A DNA stretch of 64,000 bases from Kutzneria sp044547355. Its GTDB lineage: Bacteria; Actinomycetota; Actinomycetes; Mycobacteriales; Pseudonocardiaceae. The notes under the pieces were generated by a model that saw only the letters and a program-made list of their open reading frames with translations, was not told where the DNA came from and ran no database searches. The DNA lies in the NCBI RefSeq assembly GCF_044547355.1, contig NZ_JBIUAG010000010.1, positions 248,001-312,000 of the forward strand, in the 5' to 3' direction. The number at the start of each line of letters is the position of its first letter. Positions within the stretch are counted from its first letter, which is position 1. The position numbers and the translations under genes are program-made. Below are positions 51,044 through 59,095 of the stretch, one piece after another.

Positions 51044-52225
51044 TCAGCCGTGTCGGCCCTTGCCCGGCGGCACGATGCCAGGGCCGCCGTCCTCGGTCTT
51101 CTTGGCCTGGCCGGGCGGAACGTGTCCGCCGGCGCCGGTGGTCGGGCCGCTGTCAGGGCCGTGCGCACCGACCTCGGCGCCGGCCGCGAGGTCGACACCT
51201 GTCGTGGTGCTGGCTGTGGCGGTGGTCGGCGACGTTGTGGCCGGTGTGAAGGTCATGGTGGCCGGGGGAGGGGCATTCGTTGTCACCGGAGGGTCAGTCG
51301 GTCGCAACGCGAACGCCAGCAGCGCGCCGGCCACGAGCACGCTGCCGGCCGCCACCGCGACGGCGCCGCGCCGACGGGGCCGTTGCGGCAAAGGCATCGT
51401 CGACACTTCGGTCGCCCCGAGTTGGGCGAATCGCTCCACGCACTGCTCCGACGACGGTCGCAGTGCGGGATCGGCGCTGGTCATCTCGGCCAGCAGGCTC
51501 GCCAGCCCGCCGGGCAACCAGTCCGGGATCACGGGGTCGCGCGTCAGGCGCGCCAGTGCGGCCTCCGCCTGACTGCCCCGGTATTCCTGGTGGCCGGTCA
51601 GGCACTGCAACAGCACCAGGCCAAGGGCGTAGACATCGGAGGCGGGCGTCGCCCGCTCGCCGCGCACCTGTTCCGGCGCCAGGTACGCCGCGGTGCCGAC
51701 GATCTCCCCGGAGCGGGTGATGCTGCCGGTGTCGATCAGGCGGGCCAGGCCGAAGTCGGCCAGATAGACCTCGCCGTCCAGGTCGACCAGGATGTTCGAC
51801 GGTTTGATGTCGCGGTGCACGATGCCGTGGGCATGCACGTGGGCCAGCGTCCGCAGCAGCCGGTCGCCCAGCGCCAGCACCTCGTCGACCGTCGGCTTCT
51901 GCTTGGTCAGCGCCACGTGCAGGCTGGGTCCGTCCACCAGCCGCATCACCAGGTACTGGCTGTTCTCGTGCCGGCCGGCGTCGTAGACGGCGACCAGCCC
52001 CGGGTGTGACAGGCCGGCCAGCAGCCTGGCCTCGTCCTCGAACCGTCTGCGGTCGCTCGCGCTGGCCGTCGAGGCGAATCTCTTGATCGCCACCGGGCGC
52101 TCGAGCTTGAGGTCGTAGGCCCGGTACACCTCGGCCATCGCGCCGGCGCCCACCAGCGCGCCGATCCGGTAGCGCCGGGACAGCAGCGGTCGCGCGCCCG
52201 TCGGGCTGAACGGGTCACTGTCCAT
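51044..52225 (-). CDS. Ser/Thr protein kinase with transmembrane segment and Pro/Thr-rich tail
   Basis: 393 residues. Kinase domain at ~20-275: LVGAGAMAEVYRA, Lys48 in VAIKRF, HRDIKPSN and ADFGLARL with a regular activation loop. A membrane helix at ~287-307 is followed by a Thr/Pro/Ala-rich external tail of ~85 residues with no PASTA repeats and no known sensor fold. A typical Hanks-type kinase; target not known. Convergent with the relics, divergent from the MDR gene. Confidence 0.9.
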   Translation of the reverse strand: MDSDPFSPTGARPLLSRRYRIGALVGAGAMAEVYRAYDLKLERPVAIKRFASTASASDRRRFEDEARLLAGLSHPGLVAVYDAGRHENSQYLVMRLVDGPSLHVALTKQKPTVDEVLALGDRLLRTLAHVHAHGIVHRDIKPSNILVDLDGEVYLADFGLARLIDTGSITRSGEIVGTAAYLAPEQVRGERATPASDVYALGLVLLQCLTGHQEYRGSQAEAALARLTRDPVIPDWLPGGLASLLAEMTSADPALRPSSEQCVERFAQLGATEVSTMPLPQRPRRRGAVAVAAGSVLVAGALLAFALRPTDPPVTTNAPPPATMTFTPATTSPTTATASTTTGVDLAAGAEVGAHGPDSGPTTGAGGHVPPGQAKKTEDGGPGIVPPGKGRHG

Positions 52226-52480
52226 CCGCCTGCCTCCCCACGCCGTGGAACAACAACGATGGCTACCACGCTGGCGTCGAATTCACACCACGAACGACGG
52301 CATCGGTGGATCCTGCCGGATTGTCCGAGTCACGGCGCACGCATGAGCATGCGGAGCAATCGCCGTTCGGTGTCGCGCCGCAAAGCCGGCTTGGTTGGCG
52401 GGTCGGGAATGAAGTCGCGGCGCCGGCGGGTTGACCACCGTCGTCGAACGCTGCTGTCCCGGGAAGAAGGCAGGCCCTTG

Positions 52481-53494
52481 ATGTCCTCGCTGATCACCAT
52501 GCGCGCCATCCAGCTGTCCGCCCCCGGCCCCGTGGACAACCTGCGGCTGACCACGCTTCCACTCCCGCCCGAGCGGGACGGCTGGGTGCGCATCCGGGTC
52601 GAGGCGTTCGGGGTCAATCGCTCGGAGTTGAAGCTTCGACTGGGCCTGAGCGAGGGGGTCAGCTTTCCGCGGGTGCCGGGCATCGAGGCCGCCGGAACCG
52701 TCGACGTGGCTCCGGCCGGCAGCGGGCTGGCCCGCGGGCAGAAGGTCGTCGCGATGATGGGGGACATGGGACGCACCTACGACGGCGGCTATGCCGAGTA
52801 CACGTCGGTGCCGTTGGCCCAGGTCATTCCGGTGGATACCGACCTTGCCTGGACAGTGCTGGGCGCCTTGCCGGAGATGGTGCAGACCGCCTACGGCTCG
52901 CTCACCGTCGGACTGGACCTGAAACCCGGCCAGACGGTGCTGATCCGCGGTGGGACCTCGTCGGTGGGCTTGGCCGCCGCCGCGCTGGCCGCATGGCGCG
53001 GCGCCACGGTGCTGTCCACCACCCGGCGGGCCGACCGTCTCGTGTTGTTGAAGGAGCACGGCGTCCACCACCCCCTGCTCGACACCGGCGAGGTCGCGCC
53101 CGCCGTGCGCGAGCTGTACCCGGACGGCGTCGACACAGCCCTTGATCTCGTCGGTACGCCGACCCTGCCCGACACACTGCGCGCGGTGCGCGTGCACGGC
53201 ACGGGCTGTTTCGGCGGCAGCCTCTCCAATCAGTGGACGGTGCGAGAGTTCTCACCGAACGAGTACCTGCCGAGGGGAGTGCGCCTGGCAGGCTACTTCG
53301 GCGACGCGGCCGACCTGCCGCGGGAGGTGTTCCAGGAGATCCTCGACGCGCTCGCGGCCGGCCGGCTGACCTTCCCGGTGGACCGCGTTTACGACGGCCT
53401 GGAGCAGGTGCCGCAGGCTCACGACGACATGGAGCACAACCGGGCGACCGGCAAGCTCGTTGTCCGCGTTCGGCATTCGGACCCGGAGACGTGA
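52481..53494 (+). CDS. MDR-superfamily NADPH:quinone/alcohol oxidoreductase
   Basis: 337 residues from ATG 52481 (ATG 52499 also possible). N-terminal GroES-like domain with 'FGVNRSELKLRLG', 'FPRVPGIEAAGTVD' and NADP-binding motif 'LIRGGTSSVGLAAAALA' at ~160. No Cys/His zinc ligands, so it belongs to the zinc-free quinone oxidoreductase branch that reduces enones or quinones. It stands alone between a kinase gene and the polysaccharide locus. Confidence 0.88.
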   Translation: MSSLITMRAIQLSAPGPVDNLRLTTLPLPPERDGWVRIRVEAFGVNRSELKLRLGLSEGVSFPRVPGIEAAGTVDVAPAGSGLARGQKVVAMMGDMGRTYDGGYAEYTSVPLAQVIPVDTDLAWTVLGALPEMVQTAYGSLTVGLDLKPGQTVLIRGGTSSVGLAAAALAAWRGATVLSTTRRADRLVLLKEHGVHHPLLDTGEVAPAVRELYPDGVDTALDLVGTPTLPDTLRAVRVHGTGCFGGSLSNQWTVREFSPNEYLPRGVRLAGYFGDAADLPREVFQEILDALAAGRLTFPVDRVYDGLEQVPQAHDDMEHNRATGKLVVRVRHSDPET

Positions 53495-53556
53495 TCGACC
53501 TCGCACCCCGCCCCGGCGGCCTTCTCGTGACGGTCCGACTTCCCTGCGCTGGCCGA

Positions 53557-54363
53557 TCAGGACGCGGCGCAGGGCCATCTGGGGGCGTCCAGCGCGGTGT
53601 TCTTGCGCATGGCGCTGAAGCCCATGGCCTTCGCCGACGCGCAGAACTGTGAGCCGTCCAACTGGTACTCCACCTCGAACACGGCCTTGCCCGCCTGCAC
53701 GAAGGGTCGCAACTGCTCGCACTCCTCGTACTGGAAGCACTGCTCGTCGATGGCGAACTGGAAGTCGCCCACCAGCTGCGGGATCTGGTCCAGGTCGTTC
53801 TTCAACCCGATGGACAGGCCGCGCTGGTGCGCCAGCCCGGCCAGCATCCGGTTGTACGCCAACTGGTTCGCGGCAGTCAGCGGGAAGCCGGTGTCGTTGG
53901 CGTAGCCGTCCGTCTCGTCGGCCTCGACGGCGTCGAACCCCTTGCCGCGGCAGGTGTCGAAGCGGGCGGCCATGATCGGCTCCAGGACGCCGACCTGCCG
54001 GATGTCCAGCCACCGCTGGCCCGGCCAGCTCTCGGCCTTGCCGAGCACCGAGGACGGGAACGCCTTGGCGTCGGGCCGGTAGTCCTCGTAGCCGCCGGCG
54101 TCGACGTAGCAGATCACCTTGCGGCCGGCCGCATGCAGCGCGCCCACCTGCGCCGCAGTGGTCTCCGTGCCGTCGACGTCGTACACGGCGGCGTCGACGC
54201 CGGTGTCGATCGACCCGGCGAGCTGCCATTGCCAGGTGGCGCCTGGCTTCGGCTGCCAATACGACTGCGTCCCGCCGCTGGTCGACGACGCCTCGCCGGT
54301 CACCGGCCCGGTGCAGCCGGCGAGCACCAGAAGCAGCAGCGCCACGGCGACCAGGCGAGTCAT
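53557..54363 (-). CDS. GH114-type endo-alpha-1,4-polygalactosaminidase, lipoprotein
   Basis: 268 residues. Lipobox LAGC at residues 14-17, so it is tethered outside the membrane. The GH114 (TM1410-like) barrel is visible: WQWQLAGSID, VICYVDAGGYEDYRPDA, 'GFDAVEADETDGYAND', ending in a Cys-rich 'DEQCFQYEECEQ' section. Family enzymes cut alpha-1,4-linked galactosamine polymers. It is the last gene of the minus-strand operon with PelF/PelG-like genes and overlaps the spherulin-4-like hydrolase gene. Likely role: trimming or release of the exported polysaccharide. Confidence 0.85.
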   Translation of the reverse strand: MTRLVAVALLLLVLAGCTGPVTGEASSTSGGTQSYWQPKPGATWQWQLAGSIDTGVDAAVYDVDGTETTAAQVGALHAAGRKVICYVDAGGYEDYRPDAKAFPSSVLGKAESWPGQRWLDIRQVGVLEPIMAARFDTCRGKGFDAVEADETDGYANDTGFPLTAANQLAYNRMLAGLAHQRGLSIGLKNDLDQIPQLVGDFQFAIDEQCFQYEECEQLRPFVQAGKAVFEVEYQLDGSQFCASAKAMGFSAMRKNTALDAPRWPCAAS

Positions 54364-55022
54364 GTCGGGAGGTCCTCGGGGAGGAAGGACCACGGATTGG
54401 GTGGCTGGCCCTCGGTGCACAGCGCGGAACCGACGTTGCGTTCCTCGGCCAGCACGGCGACCCGCCGGCGCAGCGTGGGGGAGACCGCGTAGACCAGGTT
54501 GAAGAACCGGTCCGCCGGCAGGTCGTGCACCCACCTGGGCACCTCGGCGTCGCGGAAGGACGGCCACGGGCCTTCGAACGTGCCCAGCAGGTCGCAGTGG
54601 GCAGCGAATTCCGGCGCCGGATGGGTGCCGTGGTTGAAGGCGACCACCCGCGACCCGATCGCCCGGGCGGCGTCGGCGAGCTCGGCGTAGCGGGCGACGT
54701 GCTCGATCCCGCTGGCCGCGCGGTCGAAGAAGACGCTCTCCACCCCGTACCACTCCCGGTACCGGCGCAGCTCGGACACCGCGTCCCGGGCGTCCTTGCG
54801 GCCGTAGTCGGTGTCCACGTACCCGGCGACCGTCACCCCGGCCGCGACGACCCGGTCGACGGCGGCCGCGAACACGCCGTCCACCAGGTGACCGGGGCCG
54901 TCGGCGATGTTGAGCACGACCAGCCGCGGGGCCGACCGTGCCAGCGCCTCCCAGTCGTCGGGCCGGACCGCGGGATGGAAGTACGCCGGCACTACCCGCC
55001 CCGTCACCGTCTGCCCAGTCAT
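54360..55022 (-). CDS. Spherulin-4/GH135-like glycoside hydrolase
   Basis: 220 residues, matching the spherulation-specific family 4 pattern: 'VVPAYFHPAVRPDDWEAL', 'LVVLNIADGPG', 'VTVAGYVDTDYGRKDAR', 'EWYGVESVFFDRAASG'. Fungal relatives (Sph3, GH135) hydrolyse galactosaminogalactan. There is no signal peptide in the chosen frame, which is odd for such an enzyme; it may be exported with other machinery or act inside. It overlaps the GH114 gene downstream, so the operon has two different galactosaminidase-type enzymes. Confidence 0.78.
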   Translation of the reverse strand: MTGQTVTGRVVPAYFHPAVRPDDWEALARSAPRLVVLNIADGPGHLVDGVFAAAVDRVVAAGVTVAGYVDTDYGRKDARDAVSELRRYREWYGVESVFFDRAASGIEHVARYAELADAARAIGSRVVAFNHGTHPAPEFAAHCDLLGTFEGPWPSFRDAEVPRWVHDLPADRFFNLVYAVSPTLRRRVAVLAEERNVGSALCTEGQPPNPWSFLPEDLPT

Positions 55023-55033
55023 TCGCACCCCCG

Positions 55034-55918
55034 TCACCGTGCCGCCTGCCAGAGCTCCGTGAGGGAGGCCCGCAGCCCGATCCGCGGCCGCCAGCCGAGC
55101 ACCCGCTCGGCGGCGGTGATGTCGGCCTGCTGCCACGGCACGTCGCCGGACCGCGCGGAGCCGTTGGCCGACTCGGCGATCGTGCCGGTGAAGCCGGCGA
55201 TGTCGGCCAGGGTGTCGACCAGCGTCCGGACCGGCACGCCATGGCCGGCCGCCACGTTGAGCACCGGCGCCGCCACGGCCGGCGCGGTGATCGCCGCGAG
55301 CACGGCGTCGGCGACGTCGCGGGCGTCGACGAAGTCACGCACCGCGCCCAGCGGCCCGAGCGTGATCTCGCCGCGCCCGCCGGCGTCGGCGAACTGGGCC
55401 ACCAGCCGGCCGGGCAGGCTGGACGGCGGGGCGCCGGCGCCGACCGGGTTGAACACCCGCAGCACCACGGCGTCGAGGCCGGCGGCATGGCCCAGTTCGA
55501 CGGCCTGGGTGCCGGCCAGCTTGGTCACGCCGTAGACGCCGACCGGCCGCGGCAGCTGGGTCTCGGTGATCGGCACGTCCGGCGGGCAGACGCCGTACTC
55601 GGCCGCGGACCCCAGGTGCACGAGGCGGGCCCGCGGCGCGTGGTCGAGCATCGCCCGCACCAGCACGGCGGGGGCGGTGGTGTTGGCGGCGATCAGCTCG
55701 GCCGGGTCGCCGGTGACCGCGCCGGCGCAGTTGACCACCGCGTCCGGCCGGTACTCCTCGAGCAGCGCGGCCAGCCGCGGCGCCCCGTCAGGGCCGAGAT
55801 CGACCCGCACCCGGCCGGCGCGGGACGCCGGCTGGACGTGCCAGCCGGCGGCGGCGACGATCTCGTGCACGTGCCGGCCGAGGAAGCCGGCCGCCCCGAT
55901 GAGCAGCGCGCGTGGCAC
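55034..55918 (-). CDS. SDR-family NDP-sugar reductase/epimerase
   Basis: 294 residues from GTG 55918. Extended SDR: GAAGFLGRHV, catalytic YGVTK with upstream Ser in GSAAEYG, then FNPVGAGAP and RDFVDARDVADAV. Similar proteins reduce 4-keto sugars (RmlD/Gne-like). With the LegB-type dehydratase nearby it could make a 6-deoxy-N-acetylhexosamine donor. Flanked by the nucleotidyltransferase gene (2-base gap) and the GH135-like gene (11 bases). Confidence 0.82.
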   Translation of the reverse strand: MPRALLIGAAGFLGRHVHEIVAAAGWHVQPASRAGRVRVDLGPDGAPRLAALLEEYRPDAVVNCAGAVTGDPAELIAANTTAPAVLVRAMLDHAPRARLVHLGSAAEYGVCPPDVPITETQLPRPVGVYGVTKLAGTQAVELGHAAGLDAVVLRVFNPVGAGAPPSSLPGRLVAQFADAGGRGEITLGPLGAVRDFVDARDVADAVLAAITAPAVAAPVLNVAAGHGVPVRTLVDTLADIAGFTGTIAESANGSARSGDVPWQQADITAAERVLGWRPRIGLRASLTELWQAAR

Positions 55919-55920
55919 CG

Positions 55921-56634
55921 CTACACCCCCTTCAGCAGCGTCCCCCGCAGCCGGTCGAACTCGGCGTTGGCGCGGTCGTAGTCGTCCGGCCGGCCGATGT
56001 CGAGCCAGTAGCCGTCGAAGCGGTACTCCGCCGGCGGGGTGCTCTTGGCGAGCAGGTCCAGCACCAGCTCGTCGAAGCCGAGCGGCACGCCGGGCAGGTA
56101 GTCGGCGAGCGTGTCCCGGCTCACCCCGTACACCCCCATGCTGACCTGGTAGTTCAGCGTCGGCTTCTCGGTGAAGTCGACGATGTGGCCGGCCCGGCTG
56201 GTGAGCACGCCGAAGTCGACCTTGACCTGCCGGCAGTAGGTCGCCACGGTCATCGGCGCGCCGCAGCGCACGTGGTTGTCCAGCAGGTCGGCGTAGTCCA
56301 GGTCGGTGAGCACGTCGCCGTTCATCACCAGGAACTCGGCCGGCAGCCGGTCCCGCAGGTTCAGCACCGGCCCGATGGTGCCCAGCGGCGAGTCCTCGGT
56401 GTGGTAGTCGATCCGCAGGCCCCACTTGCCGCCGTCGCCGACGTAGGAGCGGATGAGGTCGCCGAGGTAGCCGATGGCCAGCGTGACGTCGCTGAAGCCC
56501 TGCTGCGCCAGTTGCCGCAGGACGATCTCCAGGATGGAGAACTCGTCGCCGATCGGCACCAGCGGCTTGGGCAGTCTCGTCGTGTACGGCCGCAGGCGCA
56601 CTCCCTTGCCGCCGGCCAGGATGATCGCGTGCAT
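55921..56634 (-). CDS. Sugar-nucleotide nucleotidyltransferase
   Basis: 237 residues. Signature LAGGKGVRLRPYT and LPKPLVPIGD at the N-terminus, then 'FLVMNGDVLTDLDYADLL' and EKPTLNYQVSMGVY, the classical RfbA/GalU/RmlA fold. Makes an activated NDP-hexose from a hexose-1-phosphate. The family does not tell which sugar; the neighbours indicate a HexNAc or a derived 6-deoxy sugar. Confidence 0.9.
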   Translation of the reverse strand: MHAIILAGGKGVRLRPYTTRLPKPLVPIGDEFSILEIVLRQLAQQGFSDVTLAIGYLGDLIRSYVGDGGKWGLRIDYHTEDSPLGTIGPVLNLRDRLPAEFLVMNGDVLTDLDYADLLDNHVRCGAPMTVATYCRQVKVDFGVLTSRAGHIVDFTEKPTLNYQVSMGVYGVSRDTLADYLPGVPLGFDELVLDLLAKSTPPAEYRFDGYWLDIGRPDDYDRANAEFDRLRGTLLKGV

Positions 56635-56646
56635 GATCGCCTCCGG

Positions 56647-57642
56647 TCACTGGTGGTAGATGCCGGGCTTGTACCGGGCGAGGTTCTCCGGCCGCCGGAA
56701 CCAGTCGATGGTCCGGCGCAGCCCGTCGTCCCTGGTGTGCGCCGGCCGCCAGCCGGTGTGCTCGGCGAGCTTGGCGGCGTCGGCGACCAGGCGTTGCACT
56801 TCGGAGTCCTTGGGACGGATGCGCTGGCTGTCCTCGGTGATGTCGACGTCGGCGTCCATCAGCCGGGCGATGTCGGCGGTCACCTGGCCGATCGTCACCT
56901 CGTCCCCGGTGCCGGCGTTGAACAGCTCGCCCACAACTGCGCTCGCCGGCGCGGTCCCCACCGTGACGAACGCCGCCGCGGTGTCGGCCACGTACAGGAA
57001 GTCCCGGCTGGGGTCCAGCGCGCCGAGCTTGATCTGCCGGGCGCCCGCGGCGATCTGGCTGATCACCGTGGGAATCACCGCCCGCGCGGACTGGCGCGGC
57101 CCGAACGTGTTGAACGGCCGCAGGGTCACGGCCGGCACCCCGAAGCTCAGGTGGTAGGACTCGACCAGCTTGTCGGCGGCCGTCTTCGACGCGGCGTAGG
57201 GCGACTGGGCCTGCAACGGGTGCTGCTCGCTGATCGGGACCGTGCGGGCGGTGCCGTAGGTCTCGCTGGTCGAGGTGTGCACCAGCCGCGGCGTGTCGCA
57301 GGCCCGCACCGCGTCCAGCACGTTCAGCGTGCCGATGACGTTGGTGTCCACATAGGACCGCGGCGCGCGGTAGGAGTACGGGATCGCGATCAGCGCCGCC
57401 AGGTGGTAGACGGCCGCCGCCCCCTCGACGAGCTCCCGCGCCGACGCCGCGTCCCGCACGTCGCCGAGGACCACGTCGACCTGGTCGAGCACGTCGGCGT
57501 CCAACTCCTCCAGCCAGCCCCACGAGCCCATCGAGTTGTAGAGCACCATGGCCCGCACCCGGTGGCCGGCGGCGACCAGCGCCTCGACCAGGTGCGAGCC
57601 GATGAACCCCTCCGCCCCCGTGACCGCTACCAGATCCGCCAT
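56647..57642 (-). CDS. NAD-dependent 4,6-dehydratase (LegB-like)
   Basis: 331 residues, ATG 57642 after AAGGAG. GxxGxxG in VTGAEGFIGSHL, catalytic 'HTSTSETYGTA' and YAASK, then the sub-family string 'TLRPFNTFGPRQSARAVIP'. These resemble UDP-GlcNAc 4,6-dehydratases of the LegB group. Such an enzyme gives a 4-keto-6-deoxy-HexNAc, so the polymer may contain a 6-deoxy amino sugar and not plain GalNAc. Overlap-free 12-16 base spacers to both neighbours. Confidence 0.85.
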   Translation of the reverse strand: MADLVAVTGAEGFIGSHLVEALVAAGHRVRAMVLYNSMGSWGWLEELDADVLDQVDVVLGDVRDAASARELVEGAAAVYHLAALIAIPYSYRAPRSYVDTNVIGTLNVLDAVRACDTPRLVHTSTSETYGTARTVPISEQHPLQAQSPYAASKTAADKLVESYHLSFGVPAVTLRPFNTFGPRQSARAVIPTVISQIAAGARQIKLGALDPSRDFLYVADTAAAFVTVGTAPASAVVGELFNAGTGDEVTIGQVTADIARLMDADVDITEDSQRIRPKDSEVQRLVADAAKLAEHTGWRPAHTRDDGLRRTIDWFRRPENLARYKPGIYHQ

Positions 57643-57658
57643 CGAATCTCCTTCCGGC

Positions 57659-59095
57659 TCAACGGTGTCGTGCCGGCTTGTCGAGCACGACACCGGCGCG
57701 TAGGACAAGTGCGATCAGCAGGCCGCCGCACACCAGCAGCTGCACGCGCAGCACCGAGGCGGTCCGATCGAACATCACGTACCCGACCTCGGCGGCCAGC
57801 GCGCCGCCGGCCCACGGCAGCACCGCGGCCGGCCCGGAGAACGCCTGGAGCAGCAGCGCTAGGAACAGCGTGCCGCCCAACACCAGGCAGGCCGCGTACG
57901 CCAGCATGCCCGTCCACTGTGGACTGATGCCGACGGCGGCTCCGAGTTCCCGCGTCGCTGCCATCAGCACCCCGGTGCACAGCAGGTACCAGGCCACAGT
58001 GGAGACCAGCTGCCACCAGGACCGGGCGGCGAAGTCCTCCACCCGCCTGGTTCGCTGTAACAGCCGGCGCGTCCCGCTGCGGTAGCGGTGGAGCAGCCAC
58101 TCCGCGGCGCCCATGCTCAACGACAGCGGCAGTGCCGCCAGCATCGCGTTGGACGCGCCGCCCGCCGTGGACGGCACCAGCAGCATCGCGATCAGCGGAA
58201 AGGCGAGCAGGCCGGCGGCGATCGCGCCGAACGCGAGATACGGCCAGGTGGCCCGCAACTCGGTCCATCGCAGCGCAGTGGCGGCTTTCGGCGCCGGCCA
58301 GCTCGTCCGGCCGAGGGCGAAGCCCAGGGTGAGCAGCGGCGTGCCGGCCACCGCCGCCAGCGCGCCGCCGCGCAGTCCGTCCGGTGCGCCGAGCGCCAGA
58401 AAGACCGCGCCGGCCAGCACTCCCGGCGCGAGCCCGGCCACCAGCCACCGTTCGCCCCGATCGACGAACAACACGGTCGCCGCCAGCAGGTATCCGCCCT
58501 GGCCGGCGGCGAAGACCGTGGCCGGACCGATCCGGCCGGCCAGCGCCGCGCCCAGCCCGACGACGGCCAGCAGCAGGACGAGCGCGCCGAGCAGCCCGAG
58601 GCGGAGCACGCGCCGCGCGCCGTCCCGGTCCACGTTGCCGAGTCGTGCGTAGCCGAGGTAGGACAGGCCCTGGCTCAACGCCCAGGAGACGATGGTCGAC
58701 ACCACCAGCAGCGGCACAGCGTCCACTGTGGACAGCAGGGGCGCGGCGACCGGGTAGCACAGCGACGGCAGCCCGAACAGCAGGCCGCGCAGCGCGTGCC
58801 GCCACACCGAGGTGCGCCACGGATCCGGTTGCGGCGCGGGCTCCGCCGGGCTGGGCGGCACCCGTCGGTGCAGGTCCTCGGCGAGGGCGAACACGTCGGG
58901 GAAGCCGAAGCCGACGCGTACGCTCTGGTCGCTGAACCCCTCGGCCTCCAGGCCGGCGGCGATCTCCAGCGGATCGACCGCGTTGGCGCACAACGACTCG
59001 AACCGCTCGCACAGGTCGGCCAGCTGCACCTCGGCGACCGGCCGCGCCAACGACGGCTGGAGCGGCTCCAGTTCCGGCACGGTGCCCGCGCTCAC
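57659..59095 (-). CDS. PelG-like polysaccharide transport membrane protein
   Basis: 478 residues from GTG 59095 (GTGA overlap with the PelF-like gene). Residues 1-95 are soluble and helical ('LCERFESLCANAVDPLEI', 'SVRVGFGFPDVFALAEDL'); from ~100 there are about 12 membrane segments, in the manner of the MOP/PelG superfamily. PelG with PelF polymerises and moves a GalNAc-rich polymer through the membrane. The extra N-terminal domain is not part of canonical PelG. The identification rests on topology and on its coupling to PelF, not on a sequence motif. Confidence 0.65.
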   Translation of the reverse strand: MSAGTVPELEPLQPSLARPVAEVQLADLCERFESLCANAVDPLEIAAGLEAEGFSDQSVRVGFGFPDVFALAEDLHRRVPPSPAEPAPQPDPWRTSVWRHALRGLLFGLPSLCYPVAAPLLSTVDAVPLLVVSTIVSWALSQGLSYLGYARLGNVDRDGARRVLRLGLLGALVLLLAVVGLGAALAGRIGPATVFAAGQGGYLLAATVLFVDRGERWLVAGLAPGVLAGAVFLALGAPDGLRGGALAAVAGTPLLTLGFALGRTSWPAPKAATALRWTELRATWPYLAFGAIAAGLLAFPLIAMLLVPSTAGGASNAMLAALPLSLSMGAAEWLLHRYRSGTRRLLQRTRRVEDFAARSWWQLVSTVAWYLLCTGVLMAATRELGAAVGISPQWTGMLAYAACLVLGGTLFLALLLQAFSGPAAVLPWAGGALAAEVGYVMFDRTASVLRVQLLVCGGLLIALVLRAGVVLDKPARHR

